Shown: positions 51,233 through 59,558 of the stretch, piece by piece | Position numbering within the stretch: position 1 is the stretch's first letter | Layout: each line of letters begins with the position of its first letter | NCBI GenBank assembly: GCA_943913135.1 | Contig: CALTVE010000001.1 | Span: 124,001-188,000, forward strand | Reading direction: 5' to 3' | DNA: 64,000 bases | Source of the DNA: an uncultured Francisella sp. | Lineage (GTDB): Bacteria > Pseudomonadota > Gammaproteobacteria > Burkholderiales > Neisseriaceae | Position numbers and translations under genes: made by a program | The notes under the pieces: model-generated | What the model was told of the DNA's origin: nothing | Seen by the model: only the letters and a program-made list of their open reading frames with translations | Database searches by the model: none

Positions 51233-52192
51233 ATGGATGAATTTGCATTTATCGATCAATATCTGAAATCTACCAAGGCACCACCTGCCCAAGCCCCCCT
51301 GATTTTAGGGATAGGTGATGATGCAGCTACTTTTAAAATAGCCGCTCACCGCTATTGGCATATGAGTGTTGATACCTTGGTAGAAGGAAAACATTTTTTT
51401 AGCAATGATAACCCGGATGCGGTTGCTTATAAATCTTTGGCAGTAAATATTTCTGATATTGCTGCGATGGGTGCACTTCCTAAATGGATTTTATTAGCTT
51501 TAAGTGCACCTGCTTTAGATTCTGCTTGGTTTAACCCATATTTTGGGCGTTTTTACGCTACTTTGAACGAGCAAGGCATGGCGTTGGTAGGAGGGAATAT
51601 CGCGGCCAGCGACGAAAGAATTATCAATATCACGATTGTAGGCGAAAGTGATCACCCTGGCTTAAGGCGTAGCGCCGCCCAAATAGGGGACGATATCTGG
51701 GTCACTGGTAAAATTGGTCTTGCGATCGCTGCACTCTACCACCACTGGGGGAAAGCAGTGCTTAGCAAAAAAGTATTTGCGCAATGTGAACAAGCACGTA
51801 CTTACCCTCCGCCCCGGGCGGTGTTTATGAATGCAATCGCTAACCAAATTCATGCCGCTGAAGATATCTCTGATGGCTTAGTGCAGGATTTAGGTCACAT
51901 CCTTGAAGCTTCACAAGTAGCGGCAGAAATTCATTTAGAAGCGATTCCCACCTTGGATGCTTTATATGGTTATGAATGTTATCCTAAGTGGTTATTAAAT
52001 GGGGGCGATGATTATGAAATTCTGTTTACGGCACCGGAAAAAGCACGCACTTTTTTAGAGCGAATGAGTGAACAAGAGCACACCCCTATCTGCCGCTTAG
52101 GTTGCATTCAAGATGGAAAAGGGATTAAAGTCTGGCATAAAGGAGAACTTTTACATCACTTACCGAAAGGATTTGATCATTTTAGATTGTAA
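51233..52192 (+). CDS. thiL: Thiamine-monophosphate kinase
   Basis: Phosphorylates thiamine monophosphate to the active cofactor. The PurM-like fold shows the glycine/Asp loop LGIGDDAATF, VDTLVEGKHF, NISDIAAMGALPKW and GGNIAASD. LLNGGDDYEILFTAPE lies in the C-terminal half. I start it at ATG 51233 (MDEFAFIDQYL) for 319 residues; GTG 51224 is also open. First gene of thiL-pgpA-phoB-phoR-queC. A thiL-pgpA pair is common in gammaproteobacteria. Confidence 0.94.
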   Translation: MDEFAFIDQYLKSTKAPPAQAPLILGIGDDAATFKIAAHRYWHMSVDTLVEGKHFFSNDNPDAVAYKSLAVNISDIAAMGALPKWILLALSAPALDSAWFNPYFGRFYATLNEQGMALVGGNIAASDERIINITIVGESDHPGLRRSAAQIGDDIWVTGKIGLAIAALYHHWGKAVLSKKVFAQCEQARTYPPPRAVFMNAIANQIHAAEDISDGLVQDLGHILEASQVAAEIHLEAIPTLDALYGYECYPKWLLNGGDDYEILFTAPEKARTFLERMSEQEHTPICRLGCIQDGKGIKVWHKGELLHHLPKGFDHFRL

Positions 52193-52220
52193 ATCAGCTG
52201 ATTGTCATCAGCAGAAGAGA

Positions 52221-52700
52221 TTGGAGAGACAGCTTATTAAAAAGCCTTCTGGGTTTATTGCCTTTGGGGCAGGCAGTGGTTTAATCTATCCAGCCCCAGG
52301 GACTTGGGGGAGTTTATTTGCTCTTTTTTTGGCTTTTTTGATAGTTAAGCTTGGTGCCAACGCTATAAGCCTGTTTGTGCTGACGGTTATACTGTTTTTA
52401 GTAGGGACGATCGCTTCCCATTATACAGCCAAGGCTCTTAAGCAAGAGGATCCTCCCAGCATTGTAATTGACGAAATCGTCGCTTTACTGTTTATTTTAG
52501 TTTTTATACCTTTTTCTTGGGGTTATTGGTTGATAGCCTTTTTATTGTTCCGCTTTTTTGATATTGTCAAACCCATACCAGTGCGAACGATTGATCAGAC
52601 GATAAAAGGGGGTCTTGGTGCTATGTTAGATGACCTGGTGGCCGCTTTTTACGTTCTTATTTTGTTTTTTTTAACTCACCTTTGGATAAAGATCTTTTGA
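52221..52700 (+). CDS. pgpA: Phosphatidylglycerophosphatase A
   Basis: Dephosphorylates phosphatidylglycerol phosphate in the inner membrane. The core has GAGSGLIYPAPGTWGSL, then IVIDEIVALLFIL with the catalytic acidic pair, and DIVKPIPVRTIDQ. Four hydrophobic helices are present. The start is uncertain: TTG 52221 behind AGAAGAGA gives 159 residues, near the family size. ATG 52113 would overlap thiL by 80 bases and add 36 residues with no family counterpart. Confidence 0.88.
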   Translation: MERQLIKKPSGFIAFGAGSGLIYPAPGTWGSLFALFLAFLIVKLGANAISLFVLTVILFLVGTIASHYTAKALKQEDPPSIVIDEIVALLFILVFIPFSWGYWLIAFLLFRFFDIVKPIPVRTIDQTIKGGLGAMLDDLVAAFYVLILFFLTHLWIKIF

Positions 52701-52715
52701 TAAAGGAAAGAAGTC

Positions 52716-53426
52716 ATGGATAACATCTTAGTGATAGAAGATGAAAAAAATATCCAAGATATGATCCACGTTTACTTACGGACTAAAAAGTACAAAGTGT
52801 TACAGGCTTTTGATTATGTGGAGGCTTTGGATATTTTAGTATCAAAAAAGAATATTGATTTAGTCTTGCTTGATTGGATGATTCCCAAAGGCGATGGACT
52901 AAAATTGATTAAAGAAATTAAGCAAAATAGTCGGCGTAAGCGTACGCCAGTAATTATGATCAGCGCTAAAGCTAATGTGGACAACCGGATTGAAGGTTTA
53001 AATGCAGGTGCTGATGATTATTTAACCAAGCCTTTCTCTTTAAAAGAACTTTTAGCCCGTATCGAAGCTAATTTACGCCGTATAAAGAATCAGAAAGATC
53101 ACGATCTGGTGATCAAAGATGTCATCGAATACGAAGGAATTCGGATTGATAATGTGGCGCATCGTGTATTCATTGATAATCAAGACGTTAAAGTCAGGCG
53201 TATTGAATATAAATTACTTAATTTTTTAGTTAGCCATCCTGATCGGGTATTTAGTCGTACTCAACTTTTAGATAATGTATGGGGTCTTGATACCTATGTT
53301 GATGAACGCACAGTAGATGTATCTATCGGACGCTTGAAGCGTATTCTTGCCCCTAGCGGTCGCTCTAAATTTTTGCAGACAGTGCGGGGTGAAGGCTATC
53401 GTTTATCTAACATTGTATCGCACTAA
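52716..53426 (+). CDS. phoB: OmpR/PhoB-family response regulator
   Basis: A 236-residue DNA-binding response regulator. The receiver domain (1-120) has acidic EDE near residue 8, the phosphorylated Asp in LVLLDWMIPKGDG, Ser/Thr at ISAK and Lys at YLTKPF. The winged-helix domain (about 135-233) has VRRIEYKLLNFLVSHPDRVFSR, VDERTVDVSIGRLK and TVRGEGYRL. The pairing with the next kinase suggests PhoBR phosphate control, but no pst genes are in view, so the name rests on similarity. ATG with AAGGAAAG upstream. Confidence 0.82.
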   Translation: MDNILVIEDEKNIQDMIHVYLRTKKYKVLQAFDYVEALDILVSKKNIDLVLLDWMIPKGDGLKLIKEIKQNSRRKRTPVIMISAKANVDNRIEGLNAGADDYLTKPFSLKELLARIEANLRRIKNQKDHDLVIKDVIEYEGIRIDNVAHRVFIDNQDVKVRRIEYKLLNFLVSHPDRVFSRTQLLDNVWGLDTYVDERTVDVSIGRLKRILAPSGRSKFLQTVRGEGYRLSNIVSH

Positions 53427-53429
53427 ACT

Positions 53430-54461
53430 ATGGACCAAGAACGACAAGTTTGCCAAGCTTTATTAGAGGAGAGCAGTCAATCGAATCGTGGCCTTGCCTT
53501 AAGTGACAAAGAGGGTAAAGTTCTTTGGGCAAACCCAATGATGAAGCGATTGTTAAAAAGGCAAAAAAATAAACTTTTTTCCTTGATTGGAGAAAATTCC
53601 TTGCCTAATCATATTCTTACGATAAAGGGGCCGCAAATTCATCAAGTGAATAAGGATTTAATCTTACTTCGTTCGATTTATCCTTTACAAAATGGCAACT
53701 TTTTTATCACCCTAGAAGATATTTCTACGCGGATGAAAGAAGAAAAAGCCAAAAAGCTATTTTTTGCCAATATCAGTCATGAATTACGCATTCCTTTAAC
53801 CGTATTAAATGGTTATATAGAAATTCTTCAAAATGAAAAGAAACGTTTTAAGCATGAAAGAGTGGATTTAAAACCTTATAAGCGCATGCAAAATCAAGTG
53901 CGGCGGCTATTGACCTTGGTCGAACAAATGCTTTTATTAGCCCGCCTGGAATGGGGGGCCATCCGTGAAGAAGAAACCATCGTCGATATGCCTGATATCA
54001 TTTATTCGATCTATGATGAAATCCACATGCGCAAAAACAGTGAACAGAAAATTACTTTATATCTAGACGATGAGCTTTTTGTACGGGGTTACGAAGAAGC
54101 ATTAAGAGAGGCAGTGACCAATTTAATTTATAACGCCATCCACCATACGCCCAGCGGGAGTAAAATTGTCATTCGATGGCATAGGATCGCAAAAAAAGGG
54201 GGCGATCTTGCTTATTTTTCAGTTAAAGATAATGGGGCAGGACTGGGTAAGGAAAATATTAGTCGTGTGCTTGTTCCTTTTTATACTGGTAAAAGCACAG
54301 AAAATTCCAGTAATAAGGGGGAGGGGACCGGCTTGGGACTCGCCATTGTAACCAGTGCTTTGCAAAAACATGGTTCTAAACTTATAGTTAAGAGTAGCAA
54401 AAATAAAGGCAGTATGTTTAGTTTTTACTTGAAAGTATATGATAAAGATGGCCAGCAGTGA
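53430..54461 (+). CDS. phoR: PhoR-type sensor histidine kinase lacking membrane helices
   Basis: A 343-residue kinase. A PAS-like domain at about 10-100 (GLALSDKEGKVLWANP), the dimerisation domain with His in FFANISHELRIPLTVLNGY, and the ATPase domain with N box AVTNLIYNAIHHTPSG, G1 DNGAGLG and G2 GEGTGLGLAIV. The order fits PhoR. PhoR normally starts with one or two membrane helices; here the ATG is 3 bases after phoB and the protein has no hydrophobic segment, so it should be soluble. A missing 5' part is unlikely because phoB occupies that DNA. The 3' end overlaps queC by 23 bases. Confidence 0.83.
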   Translation: MDQERQVCQALLEESSQSNRGLALSDKEGKVLWANPMMKRLLKRQKNKLFSLIGENSLPNHILTIKGPQIHQVNKDLILLRSIYPLQNGNFFITLEDISTRMKEEKAKKLFFANISHELRIPLTVLNGYIEILQNEKKRFKHERVDLKPYKRMQNQVRRLLTLVEQMLLLARLEWGAIREEETIVDMPDIIYSIYDEIHMRKNSEQKITLYLDDELFVRGYEEALREAVTNLIYNAIHHTPSGSKIVIRWHRIAKKGGDLAYFSVKDNGAGLGKENISRVLVPFYTGKSTENSSNKGEGTGLGLAIVTSALQKHGSKLIVKSSKNKGSMFSFYLKVYDKDGQQ

Positions 54462-55113
54462 TAAAATCTTAGTAATCTTTTCTGGGGGACAGGATTCGAC
54501 CGTATGCCTTTTAAAGGCGATTCATGATTATGGGAGAGATCAAGTGGTAGCGCTTAGCTTTGTCTATGGTCAGCGACATAGTATTGAGTTAGAAGCTGCT
54601 AAAAAAATGGCGGCCACTTTGAGAGTTTCCCATAAGATTATTTTTTTAAATACTTTGGCAGAATTAAGCGATAATGCCTTAACCAATTCTGAAAAGTCTA
54701 TCCAGTCAGGCGAAAATGGTAGTTATCCCAACACCTTTGTCCCGGGGCGCAATGCTTTATTTCTACTCTATGCAGCGATCTATGGAGACACAATAGGGGC
54801 CAGGCGCTTGGTGATTGGTGTGAGCGAAGCGGATTTCAGCGGTTATCCTGATTGCCGTGCTGATTTTATCTTTTCTATGGAAGAGACCTTAAGTCTGGCT
54901 CTAGGCAAAAAAATCATCATTGAAGCGCCTCTTCAATACTTAAACAAAGCTGAAATTTGGGGGCTAGCCGACGCCTTAGGGGCTTTAGACTGGGTAGAAG
55001 AAAACAGCCATACTTGTTACTTGGGGGTTAAAGGAGGCTGTCATGAATGTCCTGCATGCCATCTGAGAGAAGAAGGGTTGAAACGTTATCGCGCTTTACA
55101 GCAAGAAAGTTAA
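54439..55113 (+). CDS. queC: 7-cyano-7-deazaguanine synthase
   Basis: Makes preQ0 in queuosine biosynthesis by ATP-dependent conversion of carboxydeazaguanine. The PP-loop is VIFSGGQDSTVCL, then FVYGQRHSIEL and FVPGRNALFLLYAA. The zinc cysteines are in SHTCYLGVKGGCHECPACH. The 224 residues are usual. ATG 54439 or 54448 are both possible; both overlap phoR. No other que genes are in view. It faces xerC convergently. Confidence 0.95.
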   Translation: MIKMASSDKILVIFSGGQDSTVCLLKAIHDYGRDQVVALSFVYGQRHSIELEAAKKMAATLRVSHKIIFLNTLAELSDNALTNSEKSIQSGENGSYPNTFVPGRNALFLLYAAIYGDTIGARRLVIGVSEADFSGYPDCRADFIFSMEETLSLALGKKIIIEAPLQYLNKAEIWGLADALGALDWVEENSHTCYLGVKGGCHECPACHLREEGLKRYRALQQES

Positions 55114-55115
55114 AA

Positions 55116-56030
55116 TTATCTGTTTTTCTTTTTAGCACGTGGGTGGGCTCTATCGTATACTTCTGCCAGATGATCAAAATCCAGTTTGGTATAGATCTGG
55201 GTAGTGGATAGTTGTTTATGGCCAAGAAGCTCCTGTACGGCGCGGATGTTTTGCGAATTTTGTAAAATCTGGGTAGCAAAGCTATGGCGTAACATATGCG
55301 GACTGATGGGCTGGTGAAAATCGTGCCGTATTGCCCACTCGTTTAAATTTTGTTGAATACGGCGATTGCTGATACGTCGGCCTAACATGGATACAAACAA
55401 AGCGTTCTGATGGGGTACATCGGGGCGTAATTTTAAATATTTTTTGATTGCCTCCATGGAAGCTGTAGTTAAGGGAATTTGCCGGGTTTTAGATCCTTTC
55501 CCTTTCACAGTGACCCATCCTTCTTTCAACTCCAGGTCATGAATATTCAGCGCTTCTACTTCAGAAACGCGCAAGCCCGAACCGTACATTAGTTCAAACA
55601 TTGCTTCCTCGCGACAAATCAGAAAGGGGTCGCGGTCATCTTTACTGTGGTGGCTAAATAGCTCATTTAAAGCACTTGCTTCTATCGCCTTAGGGAGACG
55701 AGCGGGGATTTTTGGAGCTTTGACTTTACGGAGTAGATCTTCTTTAAGAAAGCCTTTGCTTTCAAAGTAATGACAGTATTTACGCCAGGCACTGATTTTG
55801 CGTGAAATAGTACTGGGATGACGGTTTTGGAAAGAAAGACGTTTCATTGCCCAGGTAAAATGGTCAGGACTAATTTCTGACTGTGGGTTTTCCTGTTCAA
55901 ATAGGTCGATAAAACTAAAAAGTTCTAGTAAATCTCGGCGATAGGCATTATAAGTATGCTTAGAGAGACCATTGTATTTTAATTCAGCTAAAAAAGGACC
56001 CAAATGGTCGGTGAACGATTCAATATTCAT
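55116..56030 (-). CDS. xerC: Tyrosine recombinase XerC
   Basis: Site-specific recombinase that resolves chromosome dimers at dif together with XerD. The N-terminal SAM-like domain is residues 1-95. Catalytic residues are Arg in GSGLRVSE, Lys in VKGKGSKTR, the His-x-x-Arg in HMLRHSFAT, His in LLGHKQLST and the nucleophile Tyr in TQIYTKLDF. All are present, so it should be active. XerCD recombination is normally triggered by FtsK, which in this window is degenerate. Third gene of trpS-gshB-xerC. Confidence 0.9.
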   Translation of the reverse strand: MNIESFTDHLGPFLAELKYNGLSKHTYNAYRRDLLELFSFIDLFEQENPQSEISPDHFTWAMKRLSFQNRHPSTISRKISAWRKYCHYFESKGFLKEDLLRKVKAPKIPARLPKAIEASALNELFSHHSKDDRDPFLICREEAMFELMYGSGLRVSEVEALNIHDLELKEGWVTVKGKGSKTRQIPLTTASMEAIKKYLKLRPDVPHQNALFVSMLGRRISNRRIQQNLNEWAIRHDFHQPISPHMLRHSFATQILQNSQNIRAVQELLGHKQLSTTQIYTKLDFDHLAEVYDRAHPRAKKKNR

Positions 56031-56034
56031 GCTG

Positions 56035-56982
56035 CTAAGAGTTTCCTTCTAGACGCCCAAGTAAACGGTCGACAAATAAGGCAGCCACTTTACAATCGCT
56101 GCCTTTACTAATTTCTTGAAAGCCCATTGGGCTTGTAACATTGATTTCAGTTAAGTAAGGACCGATCATATCTAGTCCTGCTAAAAATACACCGTTGGTC
56201 AATAGGGTGGGAGCGAGTTCGGTGGCTAAATCATATTCTTTTTCAGTTAAGGGCATTATATTCGCGGTGCCACCAGCGGCTAAATTGGCTCGAGTTTCGC
56301 CTTTTTTGGCTATCCGTGCCATCGTGTAAGGCACAACTTGGCCATCGATTATCAGGATTCTTTTATCTCCTTTTTTAATGTCGGGAATATATTTTTGCGC
56401 CATAATAGTACGTGTACCATAGTGCATCACAGTTTCTAAAATGCTGCCTAAGTTAGGGTCAGCTTTGTGTAAGCGAAAAATTTCTCGACCGCCCATGCCA
56501 TCCAGGGGTTTAACAATAATATCTTGATATTGGCCTAAAAAAATAAGGATTAAATCAGGGTTTGTCGTTACAAGAGTAGGGGCAATCCATTCAGAAAAAT
56601 CTAAGATAGCAAGTTTTTCATTGTACTTCCTTAAGGCAGCACCACTGTTAAACACTTTTGCCCCCTCTTTTTCCGCTAAGGTTAATAAATAGGTAGCAAA
56701 GAGGTACTGAGTATTAAAAGGAGGATCAGTGCGCATTAGCACGGCCGAGAAATCTTTTAAACGTCTCTTTTCTGTTTTACCTTGCGAAAACCAAGTCTCG
56801 CCCGTTTGTATCATCACTGGGCGGGTAAGGGCGTAAATGTGAGCATCTTCTGCTATTAGATCATCGGCTAAGGCATGGTAAAGCTTCAAACCACGTTTTG
56901 CTATTTCCTGCATTATGGCATAGGTAGTGTCTTTATAGATTTTAAAATTTTCTAAAGGATCGGCAATAAACAATACTTCCAT
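56035..56982 (-). CDS. gshB: Glutathione synthase
   Basis: Joins gamma-glutamylcysteine and glycine. The ATP-grasp enzyme of 315 residues has LMRTDPPFN, IVKPLDGMGGREIFR, GDKRILIIDGQ and RANLAAGGTA, then EINVTSPMGFQEI with the metal ligands. Its product feeds Grx2 and possibly the CydDC exporter, both in this window. It starts 12 bases after trpS and ends 4 bases before xerC. Confidence 0.96.
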   Translation of the reverse strand: MEVLFIADPLENFKIYKDTTYAIMQEIAKRGLKLYHALADDLIAEDAHIYALTRPVMIQTGETWFSQGKTEKRRLKDFSAVLMRTDPPFNTQYLFATYLLTLAEKEGAKVFNSGAALRKYNEKLAILDFSEWIAPTLVTTNPDLILIFLGQYQDIIVKPLDGMGGREIFRLHKADPNLGSILETVMHYGTRTIMAQKYIPDIKKGDKRILIIDGQVVPYTMARIAKKGETRANLAAGGTANIMPLTEKEYDLATELAPTLLTNGVFLAGLDMIGPYLTEINVTSPMGFQEISKGSDCKVAALFVDRLLGRLEGNS

Positions 56983-56994
56983 TGCAAAATTCCT

Positions 56995-58002
56995 TTATGA
57001 AATTGATCCTAAGCCGGTGGCGGCCTTAATTTTTTTTAAAAGAGGACGAGTAAAGCTTCGCGCCTTTTCCTGTCCATGTTCTAAAATAGCATCCAGTTTT
57101 TTCGGGTTGGCTATCAAAGCTTCATAGTGCTCACGCATTGGTAATAGTAAGCCATTGATTTTTTGAAAAACCATTTCTTTAATTTCGCCCCACGCGATCC
57201 CCTGGGCATAAGCTTGGGCCATGGCTTCTTTTTCTTCTCTATTGGCAAAGGCCGCATAGATATCGTAAAGTGGCGAATCCTTTGTATCTTTTTTTTCCCC
57301 TGGTTTTAAGCTGTTGGTGAGCACACGCATAATCGCTTTACGCAATTCTTTTTCAGGGGCAAATAGAGGGATGGTGTTACTGTAGCTTTTCGACATTTTT
57401 CGCCCATCCAACCCTGTTAATAGAGCGATATTAGAATCAATCAGAGCTTCTGGCAGGTGAAAAAGCTTTTTATAACGCCTATTAAAACGCTCTGCCATAT
57501 CACGGGTCATTTCCAAGTGCTGCAATTGGTCCTTACCTACGGGTACTAAATCGGCATTGAAGGCAAGGATATCGGCCGCCATTAAGATAGGATAACAATA
57601 AAGCCCCATTTCTATACCATGATCGGGGTCTTCTTTTTTGGAGCTATTTTCTTGCATGGCTGCTTTATAGGCATGGGCACGGTTCATTAAGCCTTTGGCG
57701 CAACAGGTATTGAGTATCCAGTTAAGCTCTAATACTTCTGGAATATCTGATTGGCGATAAAACACCACTTTTTCGTAATTCAGACCTGAAGCGATCCAGG
57801 TGGCAGCTACCGCACGCAAAGATTCATGTACTTTCGCTGCATCTTTAATTTTAATGAGTGAATGATAATCGGCTAAAAAGAAAAACGCATCCACGTTATC
57901 TTCTTGACTGGCTAAGATAGCCGGACGAATTGCCCCGACATAATTACCAAGATGGGGAGTTCCTGAGGTAGTGACCCCGGTTAACACACGTTTTTTAGCC
58001 AT
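56995..58002 (-). CDS. trpS: Tryptophanyl-tRNA synthetase
   Basis: Class I synthetase of 335 residues. The HIGH-like motif is TPHLGNYVGAI at residue 16, and the KMSKS loop is exact in LDGRKMSKSYSN. Further conserved parts are DYHSLI and MAADILAFNADLVPVGKDQLQHLE. First gene of the trpS-gshB-xerC operon; its promoter lies in the gap that also carries the divergent SRP RNA promoter. Confidence 0.97.
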   Translation of the reverse strand: MAKKRVLTGVTTSGTPHLGNYVGAIRPAILASQEDNVDAFFFLADYHSLIKIKDAAKVHESLRAVAATWIASGLNYEKVVFYRQSDIPEVLELNWILNTCCAKGLMNRAHAYKAAMQENSSKKEDPDHGIEMGLYCYPILMAADILAFNADLVPVGKDQLQHLEMTRDMAERFNRRYKKLFHLPEALIDSNIALLTGLDGRKMSKSYSNTIPLFAPEKELRKAIMRVLTNSLKPGEKKDTKDSPLYDIYAAFANREEKEAMAQAYAQGIAWGEIKEMVFQKINGLLLPMREHYEALIANPKKLDAILEHGQEKARSFTRPLLKKIKAATGLGSIS

Positions 58003-58088
58003 GGTGGTAAATAAGCAAGCATAAAAGATAATTGTATCACGGAAAATAGGGCTATTTCTCCCTTTTTGCTCGGTACGATCGCTTTTTC

Positions 58089-58117
58089 TTGTTTAGATTA
58101 CTTACTAATGGTAATAT
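58089..58117 (+). promoter_or_regulatory. Promoter of the SRP RNA gene
   Basis: TTGTTT (58089-58094) and TAATAT (58112-58117) are separated by exactly 17 bases, and the RNA is predicted to begin about 7 bases further on. Good sigma-70 geometry. Confidence 0.6.
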
Positions 58118-58123
58118 CAACTT

Positions 58124-58227
58124 TGAAGGCGGGTCTCCCCGCATTATACTTTGAAACACCGGGTCAGGTGCGGAAGCAAGCAGCCCATTTCTTAGGGATA
58201 AGTGCCGGGGGCTCGGCTCGTCTTCAC
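58124..58227 (+). ncRNA. ffs: Signal recognition particle 4.5S RNA
   Basis: The conserved apical domain GGTCAGGTGCGGAAGCAAGC, continuing AGCC, is present at about 58160-58183 and is diagnostic of bacterial small SRP RNA. The flanks pair as a long hairpin: TGAAG near 58124 with CTTCA near 58222-58226, and GGGTCTCCCCGC with GCCGGGGGCTCG. Size is about 104 nt. It binds Ffh to target membrane proteins co-translationally. Ends are estimated from pairing and may be off by a few bases. Confidence 0.93.
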
Positions 58228-58264
58228 ACTCCTTCCGTTTTCAGTCGCCCTCAGTGTATAGTCC

Positions 58265-58756
58265 TTATTGATTGATTATGTTTTCAGTAATGACCCGTTT
58301 GCAATCACCCCCTTCAGCAGTAAAAGGACGGGAGGTGTGGCGGCAAATATAAATCGCATAATTATTTAAATCCATTTTAGCGTAGGAATGAAAGGGATGC
58401 TTTTTACCGGGCACTGCCTTTAGCACATTTTGTTCAAATTCAGGCTGAATTTGAAAATAATCTTTATAACGTTGATCGCGGTTAGGATCGCGCGTCATAC
58501 TTTTTTTAAATTGATCGTATTCTTTTAAATTGATAGGTAAGCGACCCGCCTTCATTTGAAAAACACCTAATTCTTGTGCATAAGCAGATAACATAGTTTG
58601 TGCTAGGCCAAGTTGCTCTTTTTCACGCTGGCGTTGGAACGCACCTTTAGCAAAAACAAATAAAATACCAATAATCACTAATACCACCATTGCTTCAAGC
58701 AGGGTGAAGCCGTGTGCAGTTTTAAGGCGCCCTAAGGCAGATAAGCTGGTCAGCAT
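58265..58756 (-). CDS. Type IV pilin-like/pseudopilin protein
   Basis: A 163-residue protein with a class-III signal: a 15-residue leader and cleavage before Phe in HGFTLLEAMVVLVIIGILFVF, with Glu at +5 and a hydrophobic helix. The rest has three cysteines near the end (ICRHTS, GDCKRV). It is a minor pilin or type II secretion pseudopilin; the soluble part matches nothing I can name. It lies 24 bases after a GspH/FimT-type gene and probably shares its mRNA. The assembly machinery is not in view. Confidence 0.8.
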   Translation of the reverse strand: MLTSLSALGRLKTAHGFTLLEAMVVLVIIGILFVFAKGAFQRQREKEQLGLAQTMLSAYAQELGVFQMKAGRLPINLKEYDQFKKSMTRDPNRDQRYKDYFQIQPEFEQNVLKAVPGKKHPFHSYAKMDLNNYAIYICRHTSRPFTAEGGDCKRVITENIINQ

Positions 58757-58780
58757 GGGGACTCCTTACATGAAGAGTTG

Positions 58781-59455
58781 TTAATCTTGTTGATGCTGGC
58801 ACGCACAGACAGAGCGCTGGCGAGCACTTACGTCTTTGCTGCTAATGCCAATAGGGCAATTATTGCCATGTCCAGCCGCATCTAGCCACACTACCTGGCA
58901 AATTTTGCTGCTGCGTTTGCTCCGCAATACAATGCGTGCCTCTTTACCCGATTGACCACGAACATTGTTGTGGTAATCATCGCTTATTCGAACCTCGCCA
59001 TTGGGTAAAATAATAAAGCCGACTTCAGAGGGATGGGTATCTGGGTTTTCATCACTCATAAAACTATTGGCTGATAATTGAGCAGTCGCAGGAGCTTGGA
59101 TAGTGCGGAACTGCTCTCCTTGGTTGTATTGGCCCACGTCGCCTTCTTCTCCATTGCTTAAATCGTCGTTAAATGCTACAAGTCCATTGCTTTTCTGCCA
59201 AGAGGTAGCTGGCCCGTTGATTAAACCATTGGTACGAAAATAAGCGGGATAGATATAACTGACGTGTCCTGTACGTAGGGCTTCTTTGCGGGCGTAATCA
59301 AATAAACTGGCAATTCTTTGCCCGGTTGTGTATAGCTGTTGGCTTTGAATTCGGCGAATAAATGGAGGAGCAGCCATTGCCGCTGCAATGCCGATGAGAA
59401 TCAAAACGATCATAATTTCCATAATCGTAAAGCCTCTTAGTCTTTTATTTAGCAT
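58781..59455 (-). CDS. GspH/FimT-family pseudopilin
   Basis: A 224-residue prepilin with leader MLNKRLRG and cleavage before FTIMEIMIVLILIGIAAAM. The early helix and LFDYARKEALRTG are typical of GspH/FimT minor pilins, as is the late VGFIILPNGEVRISDD. FimT-type proteins help DNA uptake in some Legionella-like bacteria, so a link to competence is possible but not shown. Two cysteines at the C-terminus (CQVVW, NNCPIG). It is 103 bases downstream of dnaB. Confidence 0.82.
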   Translation of the reverse strand: MLNKRLRGFTIMEIMIVLILIGIAAAMAAPPFIRRIQSQQLYTTGQRIASLFDYARKEALRTGHVSYIYPAYFRTNGLINGPATSWQKSNGLVAFNDDLSNGEEGDVGQYNQGEQFRTIQAPATAQLSANSFMSDENPDTHPSEVGFIILPNGEVRISDDYHNNVRGQSGKEARIVLRSKRSSKICQVVWLDAAGHGNNCPIGISSKDVSARQRSVCACQHQQD

Positions 59456-59558
59456 AAAGTTATATCTCCTGCTTGAGAGGTTAGATCGTATGCCAAATTA
59501 CTGTTCCTACCAAGAAAACAGGATTAATGGTAAAAAAACAGGGATAAATGAACTTATT

